Of a DNA stretch of 64,000 nt, positions 1 through 8,570 are shown in pieces. The notes beneath the pieces are model-generated. The model made no database searches, had not been told where the DNA came from, and saw nothing but the letters and a program-made list of their open reading frames with translations. This DNA is from an uncultured Alistipes sp. (GTDB lineage: Bacteria; Bacteroidota; Bacteroidia; Bacteroidales; Rikenellaceae), in NCBI GenBank assembly GCA_947364365.1, contig CANASP010000003.1:81258-145257 (forward strand), in the 5' to 3' direction. Both the position numbers and the translations under genes were made by a program. Every line of letters begins with the position of its first letter. The first letter of the stretch is position 1.

Positions 1-1000
1 CCGTATCGCGGCCGAGGGTCTGGGGGTCCCAGATCACCCGCTCGGCGGGGATGCTGTCGAAGACGATCTCCTCGACGCAGGGGCGGGAGGCGCCGAAGTA
101 GAGCATCGCCTTGTGTTGCAGGGGCCGTTCGCTCAGGGTGAGCAGCTGGCGGCGGAAGGCCCGGTCGGTGAACATGCGCAGGTACAACTGCGGCTCGGCC
201 GAGACATAGTGGCGGAGCGAGTCGTACCAGATGGCGAAATCGGGCATCCGGGCGGGGTTGTAGGCCCGGTCGAGAAAGCCGACCTGATCGACGCCGGGGT
301 CGTAGAGCTGGTTGTCGTTGCGGTCCTCGACGGCATAGACGAGGTAGTCGACGGGCTTGAGGTTCTGGGCGATGAAGATGCCGTTGGTCTCGGCCCGGGC
401 GATCACGGCGGGGCGGTGCTTGAAGACGGTCGAATCGTAATCGGGAGTGCGGGCCGTCGAGTCGGGCGGGAAGAACCAGATGAAGCTCTTGGGCACCGAG
501 TCGGACTTGTAGCTGTCGGCCGTGTAGCCCGAGAGGACCATCGAATCGATCGTGGGCCCGGTGGAGAAGACGTAGCGCATCGAATAGAGGGGGTTGCCCT
601 CGTTGTTGTCGCGGATCGAGCTGCCGAAGTTGAGCGCATAGGTGGTGTTCTCGTCGAGCGTGTCGCGCAGCTGGACGACGATGCCGCGGCCGCGCAGCGT
701 CACCAGCGGTTTCTTGCGCATGGCGGGCGAGGTGAAGAACTCCTTCTGCTGGTCCTTGAGCTGGATGAATTCGTCGAACTCGATGTAGATGCGCTCGTGG
801 CCCGAGGTGGGACGATCGGTCGAGAAGTTGTCGGGGGTGAGGGCGACGATCGCCGGGGGCAGCGTATCGCGCGGTCCCCCCGTGGGGGTCATCATGCTGG
901 CGCAGCGGCTCAGGAAAGCCGGCAGGAAGAGCAGCAGCACGGCCCAGCGCACGAGACGCGGGGCCTTCGGGCAGCGGAGATCGGTCGTTCGGCGGTTCAT
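1..1000 (-). CDS. Ig-like domain lipoprotein, partial (C-terminus beyond window)
   Basis: The first 333 residues of a gene that runs off the left edge are visible. A hydrophobic N-terminus ends in a lipobox-like FLSRC, followed by the MTPTGGP...PPAIVAL pattern, an IEFDEFIQL segment, NTTYALNFG and FSTG. These mark the Bacteroidota outer-membrane lipoprotein family with an N-terminal Big_5-type Ig-like domain (established family knowledge; role unknown). The ATG at 998-1000 overlaps the stop of the upstream gene by four bases (ATGA), so the two are probably translationally coupled. It is the last visible gene of the minus-strand operon that starts with the flippase at 5830. No frameshift is seen. 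Confidence 0.8.
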   Translation of the reverse strand, partial: MNRRTTDLRCPKAPRLVRWAVLLLFLPAFLSRCASMMTPTGGPRDTLPPAIVALTPDNFSTDRPTSGHERIYIEFDEFIQLKDQQKEFFTSPAMRKKPLVTLRGRGIVVQLRDTLDENTTYALNFGSSIRDNNEGNPLYSMRYVFSTGPTIDSMVLSGYTADSYKSDSVPKSFIWFFPPDSTARTPDYDSTVFKHRPAVIARAETNGIFIAQNLKPVDYLVYAVEDRNDNQLYDPGVDQVGFLDRAYNPARMPDFAIWYDSLRHYVSAEPQLYLRMFTDRAFRRQLLTLSERPLQHKAMLYFGASRPCVEEIVFDSIPAERVIWDPQTLGRDT

Positions 1001-1962
1001 CGCAGCGGGATTCGGGCCGCATCGGCGGCGGGTTCGAAACTTTCGTCGACCATGCGCCACCCCTCCTCGACATAGAGGTATTCGCGGCGCCACGGACGGA
1101 ACACCACGGAGAGGACGGGCGACTCGCCCTCCAGATCGACAGCGACCTGGCAGTAGGCGTAGCGCGACGACGTGCGGTCGACCACCACGACCATGAGCGA
1201 GCGATCGGAGACGGTCATGCGGAAGGCCCCGACCTCCTCGTCGGGGTAGGCCGTGAAATTGGGGGCATCGCGCCGCTGGCCGGGGTCGTTCTTCGAGGTG
1301 ATGACGCCGTTGAGCGCATCCTGGTAGGAGGCGACGCGCCAGAGGGTCGTATCGGCGACGTAGGCGTAGGCGCGCACGGCCGACGACGAGACGGGGAGAG
1401 GCTCCTCCGCACCCTCCTCCTCCGTCTGGACGAGCGGCCGCAGGAGGCAGTCGAGCTCGGCGAGGGGCTCGTAGAAGTCGTTACGGAAGATCCAGTCGCC
1501 CTCGCGGTACTCCCGGCCTTCGCGGTAGGGTTTGAACGGCAGCGTCACGTAGAGCGCGGGCAGGTTCTCGGGCATATTCACCTGGGTGAAGGCGTAGAGC
1601 CGATCGGCGGGATCGACCGCCACGACGAGCTGCGTGGGCAGCGCGAGGTGCATGGCGATCCGCCCGGCCAGCGCCTCGTCGGCGACGGGTTCGGCCACGG
1701 CGGAGGGGAGGGCGATCCGCTCGGAGGGGTTCGAGCGCGAGGTGATGACACCCTGGAGGGCGTCGTCGTACGACGCGACGGTCCACGCCGCCGTATCGGC
1801 GTCGAAGGCGTAGGCGCGGGCCCCCTCGACGTTGCGGAGCAGATCGCCCGACGAGAGCTGCACGAGGGGCTTGAGCACGTAGTCGGTCTCGCGGAGCACC
1901 GACTTGGAGCACCCGGCGACCAAAACGACGAGAGCGAAGAGGTATGAAAACTTAATTTTCAA
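997..1962 (-). CDS. Lipoprotein with two tandem copies of one domain (unknown function)
   Basis: A 321-residue protein with a short signal peptide ending in lipobox LVAGC. The mature part contains two related units, at about residues 47-165 and 196-305. Both carry an AYA[FY]...ADT..W.VASY.DAL.GVITS block and later a Y[AR]...[TC]QV... and W..... F[EY]EP-like ending, so the gene arose by internal duplication. I do not recognise the family. The start codon is TTG at 1960-1962: an in-frame TAA lies four codons upstream and no ATG or GTG precedes the signal peptide. The start sits inside an AT-rich repeat that also supplies the folK stop. It lies between folK and the Ig-like lipoprotein gene; an envelope role is inference. 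Confidence 0.75.
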   Translation of the reverse strand: MKIKFSYLFALVVLVAGCSKSVLRETDYVLKPLVQLSSGDLLRNVEGARAYAFDADTAAWTVASYDDALQGVITSRSNPSERIALPSAVAEPVADEALAGRIAMHLALPTQLVVAVDPADRLYAFTQVNMPENLPALYVTLPFKPYREGREYREGDWIFRNDFYEPLAELDCLLRPLVQTEEEGAEEPLPVSSSAVRAYAYVADTTLWRVASYQDALNGVITSKNDPGQRRDAPNFTAYPDEEVGAFRMTVSDRSLMVVVVDRTSSRYAYCQVAVDLEGESPVLSVVFRPWRREYLYVEEGWRMVDESFEPAADAARIPLR

Positions 1963-1990
1963 TTTTTAATTTCTCATTTTTAATTTTCAA
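1946..1990 (-). repeat. AT-rich junction repeat, copy 1
   Basis: A low-GC stretch built from TTGAAAATTAAAAATG-like units lies between folK and the following lipoprotein gene. It provides the TAA stop of folK (gene ends GTT GAA AAT TAA) and the TTG start of the next gene. Similar stretches occur at 15171-15195, 18964-18992 and 54424-54467. In a GC-rich genome they stand out as a dispersed junction element. Confidence 0.6.
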
Positions 1991-2477
1991 CTGCTTTCAG
2001 CTCCTCGAGCATCTCGCCCACGCTCCGTCCCGTCGCGGGGTGGCGCTTCGCGCGGGCGATCTCGGCGAGCGGCACGAGCGCGAAGGCCCGCTCGGCCAGG
2101 CGGGGATGGGGCACCGCGAGGCGCTCGGTCGAGATCACCTCGTCGTCGTAGAAGAGGATGTCGATGTCGATCGGCCGCGAGGCGTAGAGCGCCCCCGTCG
2201 CGGCCTTCTCGACCTGCTCGGCCGCGCGGTTGCGCCCCAGCTCCTGCTCGATGGCCTGGCAGGCGTCGAGCACCTCCTCGGGCGTAAGGTCGGTCGCAAC
2301 CTCCAGCGCCTGATTCCAGAAACGCGCTTCGGAGGAGAAACCCCACGCCTCGCTTTCGTAGCGGTGGGAGCAGCGCATGACGGCGCCCACGCGGGCGTTG
2401 ATGCGCTGCTGCGCGGTCTGAAGCGTCCGCTTCACGTCGCCGGTATTGCCTCCGGCCAGCAGAAAAACTCGTGCCAT
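1980..2477 (-). CDS. folK: 2-amino-4-hydroxy-6-hydroxymethyldihydropteridine diphosphokinase (HPPK)
   Basis: Cytoplasmic folate-pathway enzyme that transfers pyrophosphate from ATP to 6-hydroxymethyl-7,8-dihydropterin. At 165 residues it has the usual length for stand-alone FolK. Visible motifs are the N-terminal FLLAGGNTGD, ELGRNR (79-84), the metal and substrate signature RPIDIDILFYDD (101-112) and PHPRLAERAFAL (123-134). It follows holB by four bases on the same strand and ends in an AT-rich repeat before the next lipoprotein gene. The pairing with holB is probably simple operon neighbourhood. Start ATG at 2477. Confidence 0.95.
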   Translation of the reverse strand: MARVFLLAGGNTGDVKRTLQTAQQRINARVGAVMRCSHRYESEAWGFSSEARFWNQALEVATDLTPEEVLDACQAIEQELGRNRAAEQVEKAATGALYASRPIDIDILFYDDEVISTERLAVPHPRLAERAFALVPLAEIARAKRHPATGRSVGEMLEELKAVEN

Positions 2478-2481
2478 AGCC

Positions 2482-3627
2482 TTACAGGTGTTTGATCATC
2501 TTGCTCACCGAGAGAGCGAAATGGGTGAATACGATCGTCGGGTTGCCGTTTTGCGAGAGCTGCGCCATCGCCGTCTCGATCTCGGCGACGAGCGGTTCGA
2601 TGTTCTGCGAGCCGACGAAGGGGGCGAACTTCGAACAGAAGGCCAGCTCGTCGCCCCACAGGTAGCCGATGCGGCCCAGCCCGGCGTGGAGCATGAAGCT
2701 CTCGCGCAGCAGGCGCGCGGCATCGACGAGCAGCGCCCGCTGCTGCTCGCGCGAGAGTTGCGCGGCCTCCTCGGCCCAGCCGATCAGTTCGAGGTGCTTA
2801 TCGTTGTAACTCAACCGCATGAGCGAGCAGAAGAGCTCGAAGTTATCGCGCCGCGCGGCATCGTCGTCGCCCGTTGCCAGGCGCCGCAGCTCCAGCACAT
2901 CGCCGCCCGAGAGGCGGGCCAGCGCATGGGCCCGGGCCGCGTCGCCGACCCCCAGCCGCACGGCCTCGCCCTCGAGCACCTCGGGGGCGATGCGCGGCAC
3001 GGCGACCTCCTGCGTGCGCGAGAGGATCGTGGCCAGCAGCCGGTCGGGGCGCTCCGAAACGAGGATGAAGAGCGTGCGCTCCCAGGGCTCCTCAAGGATC
3101 TTGAGGATCTTGTTGGCCGCCTCCTCGTTCATCGTCTCGGGCAGCCAGACCAGCATGGTCTTGTAGTCGGCCTCGAAACTCTTGAACGAGAGTTTGCGGA
3201 TGATGCCGTCGGCCTCCTTGGCCGAGATCATCCCCTTGAGGGTCTTGCCCAGGTCGAGCCGGTCGAACCACTCGCGGGGCGAGAAGTAGCCGCCCCGCTC
3301 GGCGAACAGGGCGCGGAACTGCGGCAGGAAGCTATCGCTCAGGACCGCCTCGCCCGACTTCTTGCCCTGCCGGTTGACCGGGAAGACCAGATGCAGGTCG
3401 GGGTGGGCCAGGTCGGCGATCTGCCGGCAGTCGGGGCATTCGCCGCACGAGTCGCCGTCGCGGCGGTGGCGGCAGCACAGATACTGCACGTAGGCCACGG
3501 CCAACGCCAGCGCGCCCGAGCCCGCGGCTCCCGTGAAGAGCTGGGCGTGGCTCACCCGGCCCGAGTCGACCGCCTGCACCAGACGCCGCTTGAGCTCCTC
3601 CTGTCCTATGATATCGGCGAATCGCAT
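2482..3627 (-). CDS. holB: DNA polymerase III delta' subunit (clamp loader)
   Basis: A 381-residue AAA+ clamp-loader subunit of the DNA polymerase III complex. The N-terminus (ADIIGQEELKRRL...SHAQLFTG) is typical of delta'. The Walker A position reads GAAGSGA (33-39): the usual Lys is missing, as expected for a subunit that does not hydrolyse ATP. A zinc-binding cluster is visible (CC at 51-52, Cys 61, 64 and 67), followed by HPDLHLVFPV. NKILKILEEPWERTLFIL is the Walker B/sensor region. It lies between the cyclophilin gene and folK in a tightly packed minus-strand operon. Confidence 0.93.
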   Translation of the reverse strand: MRFADIIGQEELKRRLVQAVDSGRVSHAQLFTGAAGSGALALAVAYVQYLCCRHRRDGDSCGECPDCRQIADLAHPDLHLVFPVNRQGKKSGEAVLSDSFLPQFRALFAERGGYFSPREWFDRLDLGKTLKGMISAKEADGIIRKLSFKSFEADYKTMLVWLPETMNEEAANKILKILEEPWERTLFILVSERPDRLLATILSRTQEVAVPRIAPEVLEGEAVRLGVGDAARAHALARLSGGDVLELRRLATGDDDAARRDNFELFCSLMRLSYNDKHLELIGWAEEAAQLSREQQRALLVDAARLLRESFMLHAGLGRIGYLWGDELAFCSKFAPFVGSQNIEPLVAEIETAMAQLSQNGNPTIVFTHFALSVSKMIKHL

Positions 3628-3636
3628 GGTCGGCAG

Positions 3637-4356
3637 TTACTCTTCGAGGATTTCCACTCCGAGAATCCGCACGTCCTCCTTCGGACGGTCCAGCGCGTCG
3701 GTGGCGACCCGCTGGATCGCCTCCACCACGTCGAGCCCCTCGGTGACGCGGCCGAAGACGGTGTACTGCCCGTCGAGGTGGGGCGTGCCGCCCACCGTGC
3801 GGTAGAGCGCCCGCAGCGAGTCGGTGATGACCGCACGGCCGCCGGTGGCGGAGGCCACGCGCTCCTGCACGCGGTCGAGCTGCGCGTCGTCCATCGCGCC
3901 GCCCCAGACGATGTAGAACTGGCTCGACGACGAGCGGCGGAGGGGGTTGGTCGCGTCGCCCTCGCGGGCGGCGGCCAGCGCCCCGCGCGTGTGGGCCAGC
4001 GCCGGGTAGACGATCTCGGCGTCGAGCTCGTAGCCCGCGTCGCCCTCGCCGAGCGGCTGCCCGGCCGGAGCGCGGCGCGAGTCGGGATCGCCGCCCTGGA
4101 TCATGAAGCCCTCGATGACGCGGTGGAAGAGCAGCGAGTCGAAGAAGCCTTCGCGCGCCAGGCGCACGAAGTTATCGCGGTGGCGGGGCGTGCGCCCGTC
4201 GAGCACGAGGCGGATGTCGCCCGCCGTGGTGTGCATCACCGCCTCGACGTCGCGGCCGCCGGCATCGCCGGCCACGCGCGCGGCACGGCCGCCGCAGGCA
4301 GCCCCCGAGAGGGCGAGAATCAGCGCCGCAGCGCCGCCAAGAAGGGTTCGTTTCAT
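3637..4356 (-). CDS. Cyclophilin-type peptidyl-prolyl cis-trans isomerase, lipoprotein
   Basis: A 239-residue protein with a signal peptide and lipobox LSGAAC (Cys21), so it is probably periplasmic or membrane-anchored. The cyclophilin core is clear: FHRVIEGFMIQGGD (77-90, with the catalytic Arg), SSSSQFYIVW (Gln-Phe of the active site) and HLDGQYTVFGRV. An insertion between the last two (AMDDAQLDRVQERV...) is longer than in the minimal fold, as in other Bacteroidota periplasmic cyclophilins. It would catalyse prolyl isomerisation during folding of exported proteins. It is one base downstream of the flippase gene and nine bases upstream of holB. Confidence 0.92.
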   Translation of the reverse strand: MKRTLLGGAAALILALSGAACGGRAARVAGDAGGRDVEAVMHTTAGDIRLVLDGRTPRHRDNFVRLAREGFFDSLLFHRVIEGFMIQGGDPDSRRAPAGQPLGEGDAGYELDAEIVYPALAHTRGALAAAREGDATNPLRRSSSSQFYIVWGGAMDDAQLDRVQERVASATGGRAVITDSLRALYRTVGGTPHLDGQYTVFGRVTEGLDVVEAIQRVATDALDRPKEDVRILGVEILEE

Positions 4357-4357
4357 C

Positions 4358-5830
4358 TTATTTGCGTTTCAATACCGATCGGGCCAACGCCCCCACGTCG
4401 ATCCGCTCGCGGCGGACGACATAGGCCAGGTAGGCCGCGAACATCAGACAATCGAAGGCATAGCCCGCCGCAGGGCAGGCGACGGCGCGCATCGCCGCCT
4501 CGCACGCGAAGAAGACGGCGAGGGCCACGACGACATACTCGCCGATGCGCCGCCAGTCGTAGGGCGTGGGGAAGTAGCGGCGGTTGAGCCACCAGCTGAC
4601 GGCGACCATCGTCGCCTCGCTCGCCAGACGGGCCCAGGCAGCGCCGTAGTAGCCCCAGGCGCGGATCGCGGCGGAGCCGAAAAGGAGCATCGCCGCGAGG
4701 CCCGCCCCCGTGACGACGATCGCCAGCGAGGTGCGCTCCTCGCGCTTGTACCAGAACGAGAGGTTGAGCCACACGCCCGCCAGCACGTTGGCTCCCAGCA
4801 CCACCGGGAGGATGAAGATCCCCTCGCGGAAGTCGCGGCCGACGATCAGGGCGAACAGATCGCGGAAGAGGGCGATGCCGAGGAAGATCGCCATCGAGGC
4901 GATGACGTAGTACTTGAGCGCGGCGGCGTTCATCGCCACGAAATCCTCCTTGCGGAAGTTGGAGAGGAAGAAGGGCTCGGCCGCCAGGCGGTACATCTGG
5001 TAGAAGAGCATCATCACCACGGCGATCTTGGTGATGGCGCCGTAGATGCCCAGCTGGGCCATCGCCACCGTCTCGGGGACGAGGTACTTGATGAGCTGGC
5101 GATCGAGAAACTCGCCGGCCGTGCCGGCCAGCCCGCCCAGGAGCAGCGGCAGCGAGTAGGCGAAGACCGCGCGGAGCAGCGTGCCGTCGATGCGGGGAAG
5201 CGTGCGATCGACCGTCGCGAGGATCATGGCCCACGTCGCGACGCTCGCCGCGAGGTTGGCGACGAAGACCCACCCCACGCCGAAATCGGACGAGAAGAGC
5301 CCCGCGGCGCCGAAGGCCAGGGCCAGGGCGACGTTGAGCACGACGTTGAGCGCCTTGAGCCCCACGAACGTCAGCGAGCGCCCCTGCTCGCGCAGCCGCG
5401 AGAAGGGGATGCACGACCAGACGTCGAACAGCACGATCGCGGCGACCCACGCCACGTACCCGGGATGGGCGACATAGGCCTCGCCCATGACGCGGGCGAC
5501 GCCGCCGCGACAGGCGACGACAAGGACGAAGAAAACGAGCGCGGCGAGCGACGTAGCGCCCCACGTGGTGGCGAAGAGCCGCCGCTTGGCGGCACGCACG
5601 TCGCCCCCCGCGGCCTCGGCGCGGGCCGAGAAGCGGAAGTAGCTCGACTCCATGCCCATCGTAAGGAGCGTGAGCGCCAGCGGGATCAGGGCGTAGACGT
5701 CGGTGACGATGCCGTAGGTGCCGGGGCCGAACACACGCGTGTAGTAAGGCGTGAGCAGGTAGCTCAGGAACCTCACCACGATGGTGCTGATGCCGTAGAC
5801 GGCCGTCTGTTTCGCCAGTTTTTCGAGCAT
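4358..5830 (-). CDS. Polysaccharide flippase (Wzx/MurJ-like, MOP superfamily)
   Basis: A 490-residue multi-span membrane protein beginning MLEKLAKQTAVYGISTIVVRFLSYLLTPYYTR, the classical start of Bacteroidota oligosaccharide flippases (polysaccharide biosynthesis protein family). It has about twelve to fourteen hydrophobic segments and charged loops such as RLREQGRSLTFVGLKALN. The likely role is flipping lipid-linked glycan across the inner membrane. The frame is open further upstream, but that extension lacks membrane character and spans the promoter. The ATG at 5830 has a TATATTTG box seven bases upstream and is the chosen start. First gene of the operon that continues to the left edge; no glycosyltransferases lie nearby. 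Confidence 0.88.
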   Translation of the reverse strand: MLEKLAKQTAVYGISTIVVRFLSYLLTPYYTRVFGPGTYGIVTDVYALIPLALTLLTMGMESSYFRFSARAEAAGGDVRAAKRRLFATTWGATSLAALVFFVLVVACRGGVARVMGEAYVAHPGYVAWVAAIVLFDVWSCIPFSRLREQGRSLTFVGLKALNVVLNVALALAFGAAGLFSSDFGVGWVFVANLAASVATWAMILATVDRTLPRIDGTLLRAVFAYSLPLLLGGLAGTAGEFLDRQLIKYLVPETVAMAQLGIYGAITKIAVVMMLFYQMYRLAAEPFFLSNFRKEDFVAMNAAALKYYVIASMAIFLGIALFRDLFALIVGRDFREGIFILPVVLGANVLAGVWLNLSFWYKREERTSLAIVVTGAGLAAMLLFGSAAIRAWGYYGAAWARLASEATMVAVSWWLNRRYFPTPYDWRRIGEYVVVALAVFFACEAAMRAVACPAAGYAFDCLMFAAYLAYVVRRERIDVGALARSVLKRK

Positions 5831-5837
5831 AATCGTG

Positions 5838-5845
5838 CAAATATA
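5838..5845 (-). promoter_or_regulatory. -7 promoter box (TATATTTG) of the flippase operon
   Basis: On the minus strand TATATTTG fits the Bacteroidota TAnnTTTG consensus. It ends seven bases before the flippase ATG, so the transcript would have almost no 5' leader. Confidence 0.6.
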
Positions 5846-5878
5846 GCAAATTTCGTCCAATGGGCAGCCTCCGCAGCG

Positions 5879-5898
5879 CTTCTTTCTAAAGAAAGAAG
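5879..5898. promoter_or_regulatory. Inverted repeat between divergent promoters
   Basis: Perfect eight-base arms CTTCTTTC and GAAAGAAG are separated by TAAA, midway between the divergent -7 boxes of the flippase operon and the glutaminase gene. It could be an operator or a weak hairpin insulating the two units. Confidence 0.4.
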
Positions 5899-5932
5899 AA
5901 AAACGGGATAGGAAATTCGACCGGAAAAGCGC

Positions 5933-5940
5933 TATCTTTA
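5933..5940 (+). promoter_or_regulatory. -7 promoter box (TATCTTTA) of the glutaminase gene
   Basis: TATCTTTA lies 35 bases upstream of the ATG at 5976 and differs from the TAnnTTTG consensus in the last base only. No convincing -33 element was seen. Confidence 0.45.
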
Positions 5941-5975
5941 CACTCCCGCAAAACGCAAAAACCAATTCATCCAAT

Positions 5976-8459
5976 ATGAAACGACTCCTGACCCTCTGCC
6001 TGCTGGCGGCCGCTCTCTGCGGCTGCGGCACCGGGGCCGACCACCGGCCCAACCGACTGCGCCCCTCGGCCTACCCGCTCATCACGATCGACCCCTACAC
6101 CGCGGGATGGTCGTTCGCCGACAACCTCTACGACGACGTCGTGCGCCACTGGACGGGCGACGAGTTCCAGCTGCTCGGCGTGGCGAAGGTCGACGGACGT
6201 CCCTACCGGTTCATGGGCAAGGAGCGGCCGCAGTTCGACATCGTGGCGCCCGACGCCGCCGACACCCCCTGGCAGGGGCGCTACACCCGCACGGCACCGG
6301 CCGAGGGGTGGATGCAGCCCGACTTCGACGACCGCGCATGGCGCCGCGGCGAGGGGGCCTTCGGCTCGGAGCACGAGCGCACGGCCCGCACGCGCTGGTC
6401 GGGCGACACGATCTGGGTGCGCCGCGAGATCGACCTCACGGCCGAGGAGCTCGCCTGCACGCTGTGGCTCACCTACTCGAACGACGACGACGTGGAGATC
6501 TACGTCAACGGCCGCCTGGCGGTAGCCGAGCGGGACTGCCACCACGACGAGCGCCTGCCGCTCGCGGGCGAGCTGACCGCGGCGCTCCACCCCGGACGCA
6601 ACGTCATCGCCGCCCGCTGTATCGACCGCGGCGGCGCCGCTCTCGTCGACTTCGGCCTGCTGTCCCAGCGCCCCATCGACACCTTCTTCGCCGAGACGGC
6701 GATCCAGCGGCAGGTCGACGTGCAGGCCACGCAGACTCACTACCTCTTCACGTGCGGCCCCGTGGACCTGAAGGTCGACTTCATTGCCCCGCTGCTGCTC
6801 GACGACCTCGAACTGGTGTCGCGCCCGGTCAACTACATCGCCTACGAGGCCACATCGAACGACGGCAAGGCCCACGCCGTGGAGATCTACTTCGAGGCGT
6901 CGCCCGCCTGGGCCATCTACGGCGACATGGAGTCAGAGAGCGACGGATTCGACGCCTCGGGGCTCCGCCTGCTGCGCACCGGATCGGTCGACCAGCCCGT
7001 ACTCGGGCGCGAGGGCGACCACGTGACCATCGACTGGGGCCACTTCTTCCTCGCGGCTCCCGACGCCGAGGTCACCTGCCGCATCGGCGAGGAGGCGACG
7101 ATCCGCCGCGCCTTCCTCGACGGCGCCCCCGAGGAGTCGCTCGCACCGCGCCGCCACACCACGCAGCAGCTGGCCCTCGCGCACGACCTGGGGACAGCCA
7201 AGCGGAGCGACGGCCATGTTCTGGTCGGCTACGACGACGGCTACTCGATCCAGTACTTCGGCGAGAACATGCGGCCGTGGTGGAACCGCAAGGGCGACCG
7301 GTCGAGCGCTGACCTGTTCTCCGACGCCGAGCGCCAGTTCCCGGCCCTCCGCGCGCGCTGCGACGCCTTCGACCGGCAGCTCATGCGCGAGGCCGAGGCT
7401 GCGGGCGGCCGCGCCTACGCCGAGCTCTGCGCCACGGCCTACCGCCAGGCCGTGAGCGCCCACAAGCTCATCGAGGCCCCCGACGGGGAGATCCGCTTCC
7501 TCTCGAAGGAGAACTTCAGCAACGGATCGATCGGCACGGTCGACATCACCTACCCCTCGGCGCCGATGTTCCTCTGCTACAACCCCCGGCTGGTCGAGGG
7601 GATGATGAACGCCATCTTCGACTTCAGCGAGAGCGGCCGCTGGACCAAGCCCTTCCCCTCGCACGACGTGGGCACCTACCCGCTGGCCAACGGCCAGACC
7701 TACGGCGGCGACATGCCCGTCGAGGAGAGCGGCAACATGCTGATCCTCACGGCAGCCATCGCAGCCGTGGAGGGCAACGCCGACTACGCCTCGCGCCACT
7801 GGGAGACGCTCACCACCTGGACCGACTACCTGGTGGAGAAGGGCCTCGACCCCGAGAACCAGCTCTGCACCGACGACTTCGCGGGCCACTTCGCCCACAA
7901 CGCCAACCTCTCGATCAAGGCGATCCTGGGCATCGCCTCCTACGGCTATCTGGCCGCGCTGCGCGGCGAGACCGAGACGGCCGAGCGCTACACGTCGACG
8001 GCCCGCGAGCTGGCGGCCCGCTGGGTCGAGATGGCCGACGACGGCGACCACTACCGCCTGACGTTCGACCGTCCGGGCAGCTGGAGCCAGAAATACAACC
8101 TGGTGTGGGACAAGCTCTTCGGCTGGGGTATCTTCCCCGACGAGGTACGCGCCCGCGAGACGGCCTTCTACCCCACGGTGCAGAACCGCTACGGTCTGCC
8201 GCTCGACAACCGCCAGGCCTACACCAAGACCGACTGGGTGCTGTGGACAGCGACGCTGTGCGACGACCGCGCCGCCTTCGAGGCGATGGTGGCGCCCATC
8301 TGGGACTTCATGAACGAGACGACCGACCGCGTGCCGATGTCGGACTGGGTATGGACCGACCGCGCCGAGCAGCGCGGCTTCCAGGCCCGGTCGGTGGTGG
8401 GCGGCTACTGGATCAAGATGCTGGAAAAGAGGTTGCAGGACAAGCAGGCGCAGCGGTAA
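5976..8459 (+). CDS. Secreted glutaminase family lipoprotein (DUF4965/DUF5127/DUF1793 type)
   Basis: An 827-residue lipoprotein (lipobox ALCGC, Cys17). The N-terminal region (SAYPLITIDPYTAGWSFADNLYD) and central IAYEATSNDGKAHAVEIYFE are typical of the GtaA-like glutaminase family. The C-terminal two thirds (CTDDFAGHFAHNANLSIKAI, YNLVWDKLFGWGIFP, YTKTDWVLWTATL, NETTDRVPMSDW) is the six-hairpin-like DUF4965/DUF1793 part. An insertion around residues 90-230 looks like a galactose-binding-type beta-sandwich. The family is linked to extracellular hydrolysis of glutamine to glutamate; the exact substrate here is inferred. It stands alone, divergent from the flippase operon, and is followed by a strong bidirectional terminator. 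Confidence 0.85.
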   Translation: MKRLLTLCLLAAALCGCGTGADHRPNRLRPSAYPLITIDPYTAGWSFADNLYDDVVRHWTGDEFQLLGVAKVDGRPYRFMGKERPQFDIVAPDAADTPWQGRYTRTAPAEGWMQPDFDDRAWRRGEGAFGSEHERTARTRWSGDTIWVRREIDLTAEELACTLWLTYSNDDDVEIYVNGRLAVAERDCHHDERLPLAGELTAALHPGRNVIAARCIDRGGAALVDFGLLSQRPIDTFFAETAIQRQVDVQATQTHYLFTCGPVDLKVDFIAPLLLDDLELVSRPVNYIAYEATSNDGKAHAVEIYFEASPAWAIYGDMESESDGFDASGLRLLRTGSVDQPVLGREGDHVTIDWGHFFLAAPDAEVTCRIGEEATIRRAFLDGAPEESLAPRRHTTQQLALAHDLGTAKRSDGHVLVGYDDGYSIQYFGENMRPWWNRKGDRSSADLFSDAERQFPALRARCDAFDRQLMREAEAAGGRAYAELCATAYRQAVSAHKLIEAPDGEIRFLSKENFSNGSIGTVDITYPSAPMFLCYNPRLVEGMMNAIFDFSESGRWTKPFPSHDVGTYPLANGQTYGGDMPVEESGNMLILTAAIAAVEGNADYASRHWETLTTWTDYLVEKGLDPENQLCTDDFAGHFAHNANLSIKAILGIASYGYLAALRGETETAERYTSTARELAARWVEMADDGDHYRLTFDRPGSWSQKYNLVWDKLFGWGIFPDEVRARETAFYPTVQNRYGLPLDNRQAYTKTDWVLWTATLCDDRAAFEAMVAPIWDFMNETTDRVPMSDWVWTDRAEQRGFQARSVVGGYWIKMLEKRLQDKQAQR

Positions 8460-8508
8460 TCGCGCCTGCCGGCATCCAGCGAGCCCCGCCGCACGGGGCG
8501 TCCGAAGA

Positions 8509-8543
8509 AAAAATCCCGATCCTGCGCAAGGATCGGGATTTTT
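8509..8543. terminator. Bidirectional rho-independent terminator
   Basis: Arms ATCCCGATCCT and AGGATCGGGAT are extended by an A-run on the left and a T-run on the right, with a five-base loop. It lies between the convergent glutaminase and corA genes and can serve both strands. Confidence 0.9.
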
Positions 8544-8570
8544 CATACCTGCCCGCGGCCGGAGGGCCGG

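Noticed and set aside
2482-3627. Loss of the Walker A Lys in HolB as a defect
   Set aside because: Delta' subunits do not hydrolyse ATP and often have altered P-loops, so this is normal for the family.
2446-4587. A 713-codon plus-strand open frame across holB and the cyclophilin
   Set aside because: Both minus-strand genes have clear family motifs; the plus frame has none.
4358-6052. A start for the flippase at 6052, giving 564 residues
   Set aside because: The extension covers the promoter box at 5838-5845 and part of the divergent glutaminase gene and lacks membrane character; the ATG at 5830 matches family N-termini.
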